A stretch of 64,000 bases of DNA, from assembly GCF_018402285.1 (NCBI RefSeq), contig NZ_JAGYJH010000002.1:124001-188000 (forward strand), given 5' to 3'. Source of the DNA: Hyphomonas sp. (lineage in GTDB: Bacteria > Pseudomonadota > Alphaproteobacteria > Caulobacterales > Hyphomonadaceae). Position 1 is the first letter of the stretch, and each line of letters begins with the position of its first letter. The notes under the pieces are model-generated. The model had not been told where the DNA came from. It did not search any database and worked only from the letters and a program-made list of their open reading frames with translations. The position numbers and the translations under genes were made by a program. Positions 8,830-16,338 of the stretch are shown in pieces.

Positions 8830-10269
8830 CTATTCGTCCTGGAAACGGTAAAGCGAAATACCGCGGGCGCGTTCGTCGAAGACCAGCTTGCGGCTGAGCG
8901 GGGCATGGGCGCGGGACGCGCAATTCTGCCGTTCGCAGAGATAACAGTTCACGCCAATCGGTGTAGGCTCGACTTTTTCGAGATTAAGGTCGGCGGCATA
9001 GGCAAGGCGCTTGGCATAGGCGATGTCACAGCCGAGCCCGATGGCCAGTTTCGGCCCGGGCTTGTCATAGAATCCATCGGTGCGCGTGATCGTGCGAGCG
9101 ATAGAGAAATATGTCGTGTCGTCCGGCATCTGAATGATCTGTGTCCGGACCCGGCCTGGTGTTTCAAAACACTCATGGATGTTCCAGAGCGGGCAGGCGC
9201 CACCGAATTTGGAAAAGTGGAACCGTCCGGCGCTGAAGCGTTTGGACACATTTCCCGCCGTATCGATGCGTACAAAGAAGAACGGGATGCCGCGCGCATC
9301 AGGCTTTTGCAGCGTGGTCAGGCGGTGGGCTGTCTGCTCGAAGCTCGTGTTGAAGCGGTGGCTGAGAAGTTGCACATCATACTTCGTCTTCTCGGCTTCA
9401 CGCAGGAAGGCGTGATACGGCATCAGAACAGCAGCGGCGAAATAGTTGGCCAGGCTTACGCGGGCAAGGCCGACAGCGTCGCGGTCCGTCAAGCCGGCCT
9501 TCACAACATAGGAATCGATCAGGTCGCCAAATTCCAGCATCGCCAGCTGGAAGGCGAGCTGGAAGCGGCGGCCTGATTGCGGCAGCAGTTCGGAGAGATC
9601 TATCCCGCGCTTGTGCCGATCATAGTAGCGCAGCGTATTGGGCATGATGTCATACGGTACCACCCGGACGCGCAAGCCGTGCTGGCTCTTCAGCCGCTCT
9701 ATCATCGCGGCATACGGATCTTCATGCAGGGTTGAGAGCTCTGCGCAGAAGGCTTCGGCGGCCTCGTCCAGCTCCGGGAAATAGTTGCGGTGGTCCTGCA
9801 ACATCTGGCGTACCGTCTCGACGCTGCGGGCCGATTCTTCGAGAAGCTCCACCTTTTCCCGGTCCGTCAGCAGATTGTTATCCGAATAGGTCCGCAGGGC
9901 GAGTTCCCGGTATTTGTCGTAGAGGTGAACGAAAGCGCGCGCGATGTCGGGGTTGGCATTTACTATGTCTTCGACATCATTCTTGCCGACCGGGCCCGCT
10001 TCCAGAACAGGGTCGCGGACCACTTCCATGAGCTCAGACACAAGCCTGGCATCTCCGGCTCCGCCAACATCGGAAATGTCAAAGTCGTAAACACGCGCGA
10101 GCGTCATAAGAAGGTTGGCGCTGATCGGGCGCTGGTTGCCCTCGATCAGATTGATGTAGCTGGCCGAAACGCCGAGGTCTTCGGCCATCTGCGCCTGGGT
10201 AATCCCTAATGTGCGCCGCAGGCGCCGAACGCGCGGGCCAATAAGGGTTTTTTCCTTGCGTTCCGCCAT
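8830..10269 (-). CDS. XRE-family regulator with ImmA/IrrE-like and DUF2083 domains (short-chain fatty acyl type)
   Basis: 479-residue transcription factor. Residues 10-66 are an XRE helix-turn-helix (LGITQAQMAEDLGVSASYINLIEG), the middle is an IrrE/ImmA-like region (around residues 185-300), and the C-terminal part is the DUF2083 domain with conserved cysteines (FGGACPLW and CYLCERQNC). This architecture is that of RamB/PrpC-type regulators that control acetate, propionate and glyoxylate-cycle genes. It is divergent from aceB-aceA with a 157-base intergenic region rich in short dyads, so it very probably controls them and itself. Which acyl-CoA or metal it senses cannot be read from sequence. 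Confidence 0.88.
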   Translation of the reverse strand: MAERKEKTLIGPRVRRLRRTLGITQAQMAEDLGVSASYINLIEGNQRPISANLLMTLARVYDFDISDVGGAGDARLVSELMEVVRDPVLEAGPVGKNDVEDIVNANPDIARAFVHLYDKYRELALRTYSDNNLLTDREKVELLEESARSVETVRQMLQDHRNYFPELDEAAEAFCAELSTLHEDPYAAMIERLKSQHGLRVRVVPYDIMPNTLRYYDRHKRGIDLSELLPQSGRRFQLAFQLAMLEFGDLIDSYVVKAGLTDRDAVGLARVSLANYFAAAVLMPYHAFLREAEKTKYDVQLLSHRFNTSFEQTAHRLTTLQKPDARGIPFFFVRIDTAGNVSKRFSAGRFHFSKFGGACPLWNIHECFETPGRVRTQIIQMPDDTTYFSIARTITRTDGFYDKPGPKLAIGLGCDIAYAKRLAYAADLNLEKVEPTPIGVNCYLCERQNCASRAHAPLSRKLVFDERARGISLYRFQDE

Positions 10270-10285
10270 TCAAAGCCCCGGAGAA

Positions 10286-10409
10286 GTTTACAAACATTAC
10301 AGATGACACAGGGTTATTGTTACAAGGTAAACACAAAAACCCAATGGAAACAGAAAGGTACTCCCCATTCCGGCTTCTTGTAAATAAGGTTGTGTCAATA
10401 ATTAAGACA
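10286..10409. promoter_or_regulatory. Cluster of TTTACAA-type dyads between the XRE regulator and aceB
   Basis: The AT-rich intergenic region contains several related half sites: GTTTACAAAC at 10286-10295 (near-palindrome GTTT-NN-AAAC), TGTTACAAGGTAAACA at 10318-10333 (dyad TGTTAC/GTAAACA), and CTTGTAAATAAGG at 10377-10389, whose complement contains TTTACAAG. A fourth dyad, TGTC-N9-GACA, lies at 10393-10409. They are plausible operators for the divergent XRE regulator; no binding data are available. Confidence 0.5.
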
Positions 10410-10426
10410 TTCAGGGAGCTTCGGCC

Positions 10427-12064
10427 ATGTCCATTACCGCAACACTCGCGCAGCCTACCATCGCCCGCGCAAAAATCGCTGTGACGGGCAAGGCCGCCGG
10501 GGTGGACCGGGTGCTGACGCCCCAGGCGCTGGATTTCATCGAAGGCCTCGAGCGCCGCTTCGGCGCGCGCCGCTTGCAATTGCTCCGGATGCGGAAAGAG
10601 CGTCAGGCCCGGTTTGATGCAGGCGAGCTGCCCGATTTCCTGCCCGAGACAAAATCCATCCGAAATGGCCATTGGGAAGTCGACCCCGTGCCATCCGTCC
10701 TGCTGGACCGGTCGGTCGAGATCACAGGCCCCGTTGACCGCAAGATGATGATCAATGCGCTCAATTCCGGCGCAAGAATGTTCATGGCGGATTTCGAGGA
10801 TGCTTCCTCGCCGACTTTCGCCAACATGATTGATGGTCAGGTCAACATGCAGGACTTCGCCCGCGGAAAGCTCGCCCACACCGATGCTGCCTCTGGCAAA
10901 TCCTATTCCCTGAATGACAAGGTGGCTGTCATGATCGTCCGGCCGCGTGGCTGGCATATGGAAGAGGCACATGTCCTCGTCGATGGCCGCCCGATCTCCG
11001 CGAGCCTCTTCGACTTCGGTATTCACTTCTTCCACAACGGGCGTAAGCTGTTCGAGGCCGGTATCGGGCCATTCTATTACCTGCCCAAGATGGAGAGCCA
11101 TCTGGAAGCCCGCCTCTGGGACGAAGTGTTCGAGTATGCGCAAGGCGAAGTTGGGATTCCAACCGGCTCCATCAAAGCGACTGTCCTGATCGAGACACTG
11201 CCTGCTGCCTTTGAGATGGACGAGATCCTGTATGAGCTGCGCCGCCATATCGCCGGTCTCAATTGCGGCCGCTGGGATTACATCTTCTCCTACATCAAGA
11301 CGCTCCGCCGGCATTCACAGTTTGTTTTGCCTGATCGCGCGCAAGTCGGCATGGATCGGGCTTTCCTCAACGCCTATTCGCTGCTCCTCATCAAGACCTG
11401 CCACCGGCGCCGCGCCCATGCGATGGGCGGTATGGCTGCGCAGATCCCTGTGAAGAATGACGAGGCGGCCAATGACGCGGCCTTCGCCAAGGTGCGCGCC
11501 GATAAGCTCCGTGAAGTGAAGAATGGTCATGATGGCACCTGGGTGGCTCACCCCGCGCTCGTGCCGGTCGCCATGGAAGTTTTCGCTGAGCATATGCCGA
11601 TGGGCAATCAGGTGCTCGGCCAGCGTTGCTTTCCGCCAATCAGCCAGGCCGCGCTGCTAAAGCCTCATACCGGTGAGATCACCGAAGCCGGCGTGCGCAC
11701 GAATGTGTCTGTCGGCATCGAATACACCGCTGCCTGGCTGAATGGCCGCGGCGCGGTGCCGATCCACAACCTGATGGAGGACGCGGCGACTGCCGAAATT
11801 TCGCGAAGCCAGATCTGGCAGTGGATCCATCACGGCGCTGAGGTTGTCGGGGCCGACGGAGCCGCCCGGACATTCACCAGGGCATGGTTCAACGACATCC
11901 TCGCTGACGAACTGGGCAAGGTTCGCGCAGCACTCGGTGAGACCGGCTTCAGGGCAGGGCGGTATGATGTTGCCGCCGAAATCTTCACCAATACGGCGAC
12001 GTCCGCCGAACTCGCCGACTTCCTGACGCTGCCTGCCTATGAAGCGCTGCGCAACTTCGCATGA
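10427..12064 (+). CDS. aceB: Malate synthase A
   Basis: 545 residues. Condenses glyoxylate with acetyl-CoA to give malate, the second step of the glyoxylate shunt. The family signature stretch MFMADFEDASSPTFANMIDGQ region, VRPRGWHMEEAHVLVDG, GPFYYLPKMESHLEARLW and the downstream KTCHRRRAHAMGGMAAQIP block are all present; the roughly 540-residue length distinguishes the A form from the longer G form. AGGGAG precedes the ATG. The stop overlaps an ATG of aceA (ATGA). Confidence 0.96.
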   Translation: MSITATLAQPTIARAKIAVTGKAAGVDRVLTPQALDFIEGLERRFGARRLQLLRMRKERQARFDAGELPDFLPETKSIRNGHWEVDPVPSVLLDRSVEITGPVDRKMMINALNSGARMFMADFEDASSPTFANMIDGQVNMQDFARGKLAHTDAASGKSYSLNDKVAVMIVRPRGWHMEEAHVLVDGRPISASLFDFGIHFFHNGRKLFEAGIGPFYYLPKMESHLEARLWDEVFEYAQGEVGIPTGSIKATVLIETLPAAFEMDEILYELRRHIAGLNCGRWDYIFSYIKTLRRHSQFVLPDRAQVGMDRAFLNAYSLLLIKTCHRRRAHAMGGMAAQIPVKNDEAANDAAFAKVRADKLREVKNGHDGTWVAHPALVPVAMEVFAEHMPMGNQVLGQRCFPPISQAALLKPHTGEITEAGVRTNVSVGIEYTAAWLNGRGAVPIHNLMEDAATAEISRSQIWQWIHHGAEVVGADGAARTFTRAWFNDILADELGKVRAALGETGFRAGRYDVAAEIFTNTATSAELADFLTLPAYEALRNFA

Positions 12065-13731
12065 CCCGTCCACAAATAGATACATCCAAAGACCAAGGAA
12101 TGCCTTCAATGCCAAAACGCCCTACCTACGCAGAGCTTCGCGCCCAGGTCCAGAAACGCTATCCCACCGGCCAGGCGCCCGGCGGTGTTACGGTTGACGA
12201 CATCGTCCAGCTGAAGATGCAGAACACCTACAATACCCATCTCGATATTGCCCGGGAAATGGCCGTTGTGATGCGCGCCGACATGGCTGTCTATGACAAG
12301 GACCACTCCAGATTCACCCAGTCGCTCGGCTGCTGGTCGGGCTTCCATGCCCAGCAGATGATCAAGGCCGTCAAGCGCATGAAGGGCACATCGAAGGGCA
12401 CGTATGTTTACCTGTCCGGCTGGATGGTTGCTGGCCTGCGCAATCGTTTCGGCCACCTTCCGGACCAGTCGATGCACGAGAAAACTTCGGTGGCTGACCT
12501 GATCGAGGAAATCTACGTCTCCCTGCGCCAGGCCGATGAAGTTGCCCTGAACGATCTCTTCCGTGAGCTGAAAGCAGCGCGTGAAAAAGGCGCGCCGTCG
12601 GATGTGATCGAGACCATCATCCAGCGCATCGATACGTTTGAATCCCATGTTGTACCGATCATCGCCGACATCGACGCCGGTTTCGGCAACGAGCACGCCA
12701 CCTACCTCCTCGCCAAGGAGCTGATCAAGGCCGGTGCCTGCTGCATCCAGATCGAAAACCAGGTGTCGGACGCCAAGCAGTGCGGCCACCAGGATGGCAA
12801 GGTCACCGTGCCGCGTGAGGACTTCATCGAAAAGCTGCGTGCCTGCCGTCTCGCCTTTGAGGAGCTTGGCGTGGATGACGGTGTGATCGTCGCCCGCACA
12901 GACAGCCTCGGCGCGGGACTGACGCAGAAAGTCCCGGTCTCCCAGCATGCCGGTGATCTTGCTTCGGAATACACCAAATGGCTGGAAGTCGAAGAGATCA
13001 CGCCGGCCAACCCGCTGAAAGAAGGCGATCTCGCGCTCCAGCAGAACGGCCGCCTGGTAAAGCCTGTTCGTCTCGCAAACGGCCTGTTCAAGTTCCGTGA
13101 GAACACTGGCGCTGACCGCGTGGTGGAAGACTGTATCGCCAACCTTACCCTTGGCGGCGCTGACCTTCTCTGGATCGAGACTGACACGCCGGACGTGGAC
13201 ATCATCGCCGGTCTTGTAAACCGCGTGAAAGCCGCTGTTCCCGATGCCAAGCTGACCTACAACAATTCGCCATCCTTCAACTGGACGCTCAACCTGCGTA
13301 AACAGGTCCGCAAGGCCTGGATCTCGGAGGGCAGGATCGCCGAGGGCGAATACCCCGAAGCAGAGCTGATGTCGGCCAAGTTTGACGACACCCCGCTCGG
13401 CCAGGAAGCCGACGCGCGCCTCAAGCGCTTCCAGTATGACATCTCCGAGCGCGCCGGCGTGTTCCACAACCTGATCACGCTGCCGACCTTCCACATGACG
13501 GCCTTTGCCACTGATCAGCTTTCGCGCGGTTATTTCGGCGAAGACAAGATGGCCGCCTATGTGAAGACCATCCAGCGCCAGGAAATTCGCAACAACGTCT
13601 CGGCTGTCAAACACCAGCACGAGGTTGGCTCTGATCTTGGCGACACGTTCAAGGAAATGGTTGCCGGTGAGCGCGCGCTGAAAGCCAGCGGCGAGCACAA
13701 CACCATGAACCAGTTCGAGAACGTCGTCTGA
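12061..13731 (+). CDS. aceA: Isocitrate lyase (long form)
   Basis: Splits isocitrate into succinate and glyoxylate, bypassing the decarboxylating TCA steps during growth on C2 compounds and fatty acids. 556 residues from the ATG that overlaps aceB, or 540 from the internal ATG at 12109 (MPKRPTYAEL), which looks more natural. The catalytic loop reads DAKQCGHQDGK (catalytic Cys about residue 241 in the long numbering), as in the roughly 530-residue Pseudomonas-type enzymes. Other family blocks: YVYLSGWMVAGL, PIIADIDAGFGN, VARTDSLGAGL. Followed by a strong terminator. Confidence 0.95.
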   Translation: MTRPQIDTSKDQGMPSMPKRPTYAELRAQVQKRYPTGQAPGGVTVDDIVQLKMQNTYNTHLDIAREMAVVMRADMAVYDKDHSRFTQSLGCWSGFHAQQMIKAVKRMKGTSKGTYVYLSGWMVAGLRNRFGHLPDQSMHEKTSVADLIEEIYVSLRQADEVALNDLFRELKAAREKGAPSDVIETIIQRIDTFESHVVPIIADIDAGFGNEHATYLLAKELIKAGACCIQIENQVSDAKQCGHQDGKVTVPREDFIEKLRACRLAFEELGVDDGVIVARTDSLGAGLTQKVPVSQHAGDLASEYTKWLEVEEITPANPLKEGDLALQQNGRLVKPVRLANGLFKFRENTGADRVVEDCIANLTLGGADLLWIETDTPDVDIIAGLVNRVKAAVPDAKLTYNNSPSFNWTLNLRKQVRKAWISEGRIAEGEYPEAELMSAKFDDTPLGQEADARLKRFQYDISERAGVFHNLITLPTFHMTAFATDQLSRGYFGEDKMAAYVKTIQRQEIRNNVSAVKHQHEVGSDLGDTFKEMVAGERALKASGEHNTMNQFENVV

Positions 13732-13763
13732 ACCCTTTCCTTGCTGCGTAGGGAAACACTCGG

Positions 13764-13797
13764 CCCCATCTGCCTTCGGGCAGGTGGGGTTACTTTT
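13764..13797 (+). terminator. Intrinsic terminator of aceBA
   Basis: CCCCATCTGCC, a TTCG tetraloop, then GGCAGGTGGGG (11-bp stem with one G-T pair), followed by TTACTTTT, 32 bases after the aceA stop. A textbook rho-independent terminator. Confidence 0.92.
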
Positions 13798-14134
13798 GCG
13801 TGATGGCCAGCTCGACGGGTGTGACGGGTTGCTCTTCCGGGGTCATGAGCTTGCGGGCCGGCTTATCCCCTCAGAAATCGCCGATGACGGGAGCATCCCG
13901 GCCGAGCCTCTCCTTGGATGTTTGTCGCGTCATCAAAATTCACCGGAATTTCGGGTGGACGGAGCGCAAAGCTTTGTGCCGGCAGACAGGTAAATCCGAC
14001 CGAAAATCAAAGGGCGCCCGAAGGAAAAACCAAATCGAGCTCACCGAGGAAAGAGGACCAGGGTGAGAGAGATGTCCCGAAGAACCGCAATCGGCCTCAT
14101 GGCGCGCGCTTCGGGCCTCGCCGCCTTCGCAACG
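13798..14134. other. Non-coding spacer, nothing recognised
   Basis: No frame here has a plausible start, ribosome-binding site or recognisable protein sequence. It leads into the LacI remnant, so it may hold decayed upstream parts of that gene, but I could not match any helix-turn-helix sequence. Confidence 0.4.
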
Positions 14135-14345
14135 CCTGACCGCCATCTTCGCCTCCAACGATGACATGGCCGCCGGCATGGTCGTCTTGGCCTGCGCGTG
14201 CCCGATGCCCTGTCTGTGGTCGACTTCGATGACACCACCTTCGCCACGGCCATCTGGCCCCAGCTCACCCCGGTGGGCCAGCCGATTGCCGATATGGCGG
14301 CCGCCGGCCTTTTGGCTAGGCAGGTTCTCGAAGCTGCCGCAATCA
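14135..14345 (+). pseudogene. Remnant of a LacI-family regulator (C-terminal part, frameshifted)
   Basis: One frame reads LTAIFASNDDMAAGMVVLA (from 14135), the classic LacI-family effector-domain block around the conserved NDxxAxG. The sequence then continues in another frame from about 14192 as LRVPDALSVVDFDDTTFA and IWPQLTPVGQPIADMAA, the next two conserved LacI blocks (consensus VPxDLSVVGFDD). Several residues normally between the blocks are missing at the junction, so this is a deletion plus frameshift. The N-terminal DNA-binding part is not recognisable upstream. It ends against the convergent DUF4198 gene. Confidence 0.8.
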
Positions 14346-15152
14346 GGGGCCAGCCGCGCCCGCGTCCACCGCGAAGGTGATCGCCGTGGAGTAAGACCGC
14401 ACATCCGTCTCCGCCCCCTCCGGAGCCGGGGCAATGTGGCGGACAAGGAGCGCATACACGCCGGGCACCAGGCCCTCCAGGCGGATCTCGCCATTTCTCC
14501 CAACAGTTACGCCGTCGCCGTCATGGGCGCCCGAATAAGCGGCAAAGGCAGGGATCAGGAACGCCTCTTCCGCGGCCAGAGGGACGCCGCCAAACGTGAC
14601 CTGAAATGTCCGCAAATGGCCGGAATTGTCCTCTGTTTTGCCGGGCGTGACCGCCAATTGACCCGCCGGAGACGTGTCTATGGCCGTGTTTTGCCCCCCG
14701 CAACTGAAATAGGTTTCCGAGACCGTAGCCGTCTGTGAGATCAAAATTTGCGCCCCCGAAGGGAGCGCCGCTTCGTCCCCCGCCTCGCCGTCAAGGCGCA
14801 CATATCGCCCCTCTGCAAGCGCAACTTTTCCCTTTCGTCCAAGGCGTTCGCCGCTGGTGATACGGTACGTGCCCGGCACCTCAAGCGAGGCTTCCAGCCG
14901 CGTCATCGCATGATCGCTCGCCACCTGCTCAAACGGAACAACCTCGCCCCCCGGCCCAACCAGCCGGAACTCCGCCAAAAGCCCGACTTCCGGCAATGGA
15001 AAATAATCACTGAAACTCGCAACCGCCCCAAGCCCGCTGCAGCTCTTGTAGGCAAAGGAATCGGGCAGCACGAAGCCCACATGCGCCGAAGCGGGCAGGG
15101 CTGCAGCAAGGACAGCAACGCCGGCCAAACAGGCTCTCGCCGCGCGCATCAT
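14343..15152 (-). CDS. DUF4198-family exported protein
   Basis: 269 residues with a Sec signal peptide (ACLAGVAVLAAALPASAH, cleavage after ASA) leading directly into HVGFVLPDSF, the N-terminal signature of the DUF4198 family. Proteins of this family resemble periplasmic parts of metal-uptake systems and often lie near TonB receptors. Two mature cysteines (SCSGLG and SCGGQN) could form a disulfide. Its ATG overlaps the stop of the upstream gene (ATGATG), so it is translationally coupled to the DUF6607 gene and shares the upstream Fur-like box. Confidence 0.85.
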   Translation of the reverse strand: MMRAARACLAGVAVLAAALPASAHVGFVLPDSFAYKSCSGLGAVASFSDYFPLPEVGLLAEFRLVGPGGEVVPFEQVASDHAMTRLEASLEVPGTYRITSGERLGRKGKVALAEGRYVRLDGEAGDEAALPSGAQILISQTATVSETYFSCGGQNTAIDTSPAGQLAVTPGKTEDNSGHLRTFQVTFGGVPLAAEEAFLIPAFAAYSGAHDGDGVTVGRNGEIRLEGLVPGVYALLVRHIAPAPEGAETDVRSYSTAITFAVDAGAAGP

Positions 15153-16201
15153 GTACCCCCCAGTTCAGGTGTTGCCGCGACCCGCTCGGTCAGCGGCGCC
15201 AGCTCAAAGGTGACATGCGCGCGCACGATCGCCCGGCCCTTTGCCGCCGCCTCCGCCAGCGGCGTCTTGCCCTCGGCGACGTTTCCGGCCAGTTCGAGCA
15301 GCGGATTGTAGAGCGCTTCGGTTTCCCCCTGGAGTATCAGGCCGAACCTATTGTTTTCATTGATGACTTTTTCCCACTCGTCCCGGATCTCTGCCCAGAA
15401 ATCCGCCGTGTCTTCCCAATAGTCCAGCGCCACTTCGACCGGGAAATCCCCATTGCGCTCATACGTGTTCACGCCGACCTCGCGCGCCAGCAGCTCCGGC
15501 GCGCCGGAAGAGAGCACCACCTTGTCATTGTCCTGTTCATGCACCCAGCCAAGCGGGGTAATCACATGCCGGTTGACGGCGTTGATCGTGTGGTAGTCAT
15601 CGCGTGTTATCATGTCCCGGCGCGGCAGGGGGCGCCATTCATGCCCGGGCGCCCAGGTCGGCGCGCCCAGCTCATAGGTCCAGGCTGCCACAGCGCCGTA
15701 ACGCGGCGCATCATCCACCTGATAGACCGTCTGGGACCATTGGCCCTGCCGCTCGGCGGCGGACAGGTCCCGCCACTCCCACGCATTGCCGCCAATGAAC
15801 ACCAGCACGCGCGCAGGCTCGAACTGCCAGTCCTGCCGCCAATGTTTGATCGGGAAGGTCTCCCCGCCATGCGTGGCCACCAGGATATGCTGCAGGCTGA
15901 TGAAATCCCCGCGATCCTCGATCACGCGCACCACTTCCTGCGCGCCGGAAATCTTCGGTGGCATCACCACATAGTCGGCGTCAAAGGAGACTGTCTCGAT
16001 AAAGTCGAACGTTACCTTGTAGTCACCTGCCATCGCCAGGATCGATTGCCGGTCCCGCTGAAAATCCGCCGTCACGCCAGCCTCTGAAGCGGGGGTAGCG
16101 GGTGCCTCGGCCAGCGCAACCTGCGCGCAGGCGCAGGCACCGAGCGAGAGCGCCAGAAGGGCAGCGCCAAGGAGCAGACGGGGACGGGAGATGTACGGCA
16201 T
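15149..16201 (-). CDS. DUF6607-family secreted protein
   Basis: 350 residues from the ATG at 16201, which has GGAGG at good spacing; the longer open frame crosses the promoter region and is rejected. The N terminus is a signal peptide with a cysteine-rich end (LLGAALLALSLGACACAQ), so a lipoprotein is possible. The body is tryptophan-rich (HWRQDWQFEP, GNAWEWRDLS, RQGQWSQTVYQVDD, GLILQGETEALYNPL), typical of what I know as DUF6607. Function unknown; it lies divergent from a TonB receptor across a Fur-like box, which suggests iron or heme acquisition. Confidence 0.75.
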   Translation of the reverse strand: MPYISRPRLLLGAALLALSLGACACAQVALAEAPATPASEAGVTADFQRDRQSILAMAGDYKVTFDFIETVSFDADYVVMPPKISGAQEVVRVIEDRGDFISLQHILVATHGGETFPIKHWRQDWQFEPARVLVFIGGNAWEWRDLSAAERQGQWSQTVYQVDDAPRYGAVAAWTYELGAPTWAPGHEWRPLPRRDMITRDDYHTINAVNRHVITPLGWVHEQDNDKVVLSSGAPELLAREVGVNTYERNGDFPVEVALDYWEDTADFWAEIRDEWEKVINENNRFGLILQGETEALYNPLLELAGNVAEGKTPLAEAAAKGRAIVRAHVTFELAPLTERVAATPELGGT

Positions 16202-16252
16202 CGGAGCCTCCAGGGATGGGGGTTTGGGCGGATAGGTGCGTCTCCTGCATAA

Positions 16253-16273
16253 TGCGAATGAGAATGACTTGCA
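16253..16273. promoter_or_regulatory. Fur-like iron box
   Basis: 21-bp imperfect palindrome beginning TGCGAATGAG and ending AATGACTTGCA, very close to the alphaproteobacterial Fur consensus (TGCnAnTnATTCTCATTnGCA type). A partial second site, TGAGAATCGTTCGCA, lies at 16304-16318, just before the receptor start. The box sits between the divergent DUF6607 and TonB-receptor genes, so both directions are probably derepressed under iron limitation. Confidence 0.8.
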
Positions 16274-16338
16274 ATCCATGTAAAGCTTTGCAACAACGGC
16301 ATCTGAGAATCGTTCGCAATATTTCAAAGGTCCACCCC

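Noticed and set aside
12106..13698. 530-codon antisense frame opposite isocitrate lyase
   Set aside because: The opposite strand is a full-length, motif-complete aceA; the antisense frame arises from its codon bias.
13940..14503. 187-codon minus-strand frame over the LacI remnant
   Set aside because: The opposite strand carries recognisable LacI blocks and this frame overlaps the DUF4198 3' end with no protein-like composition.
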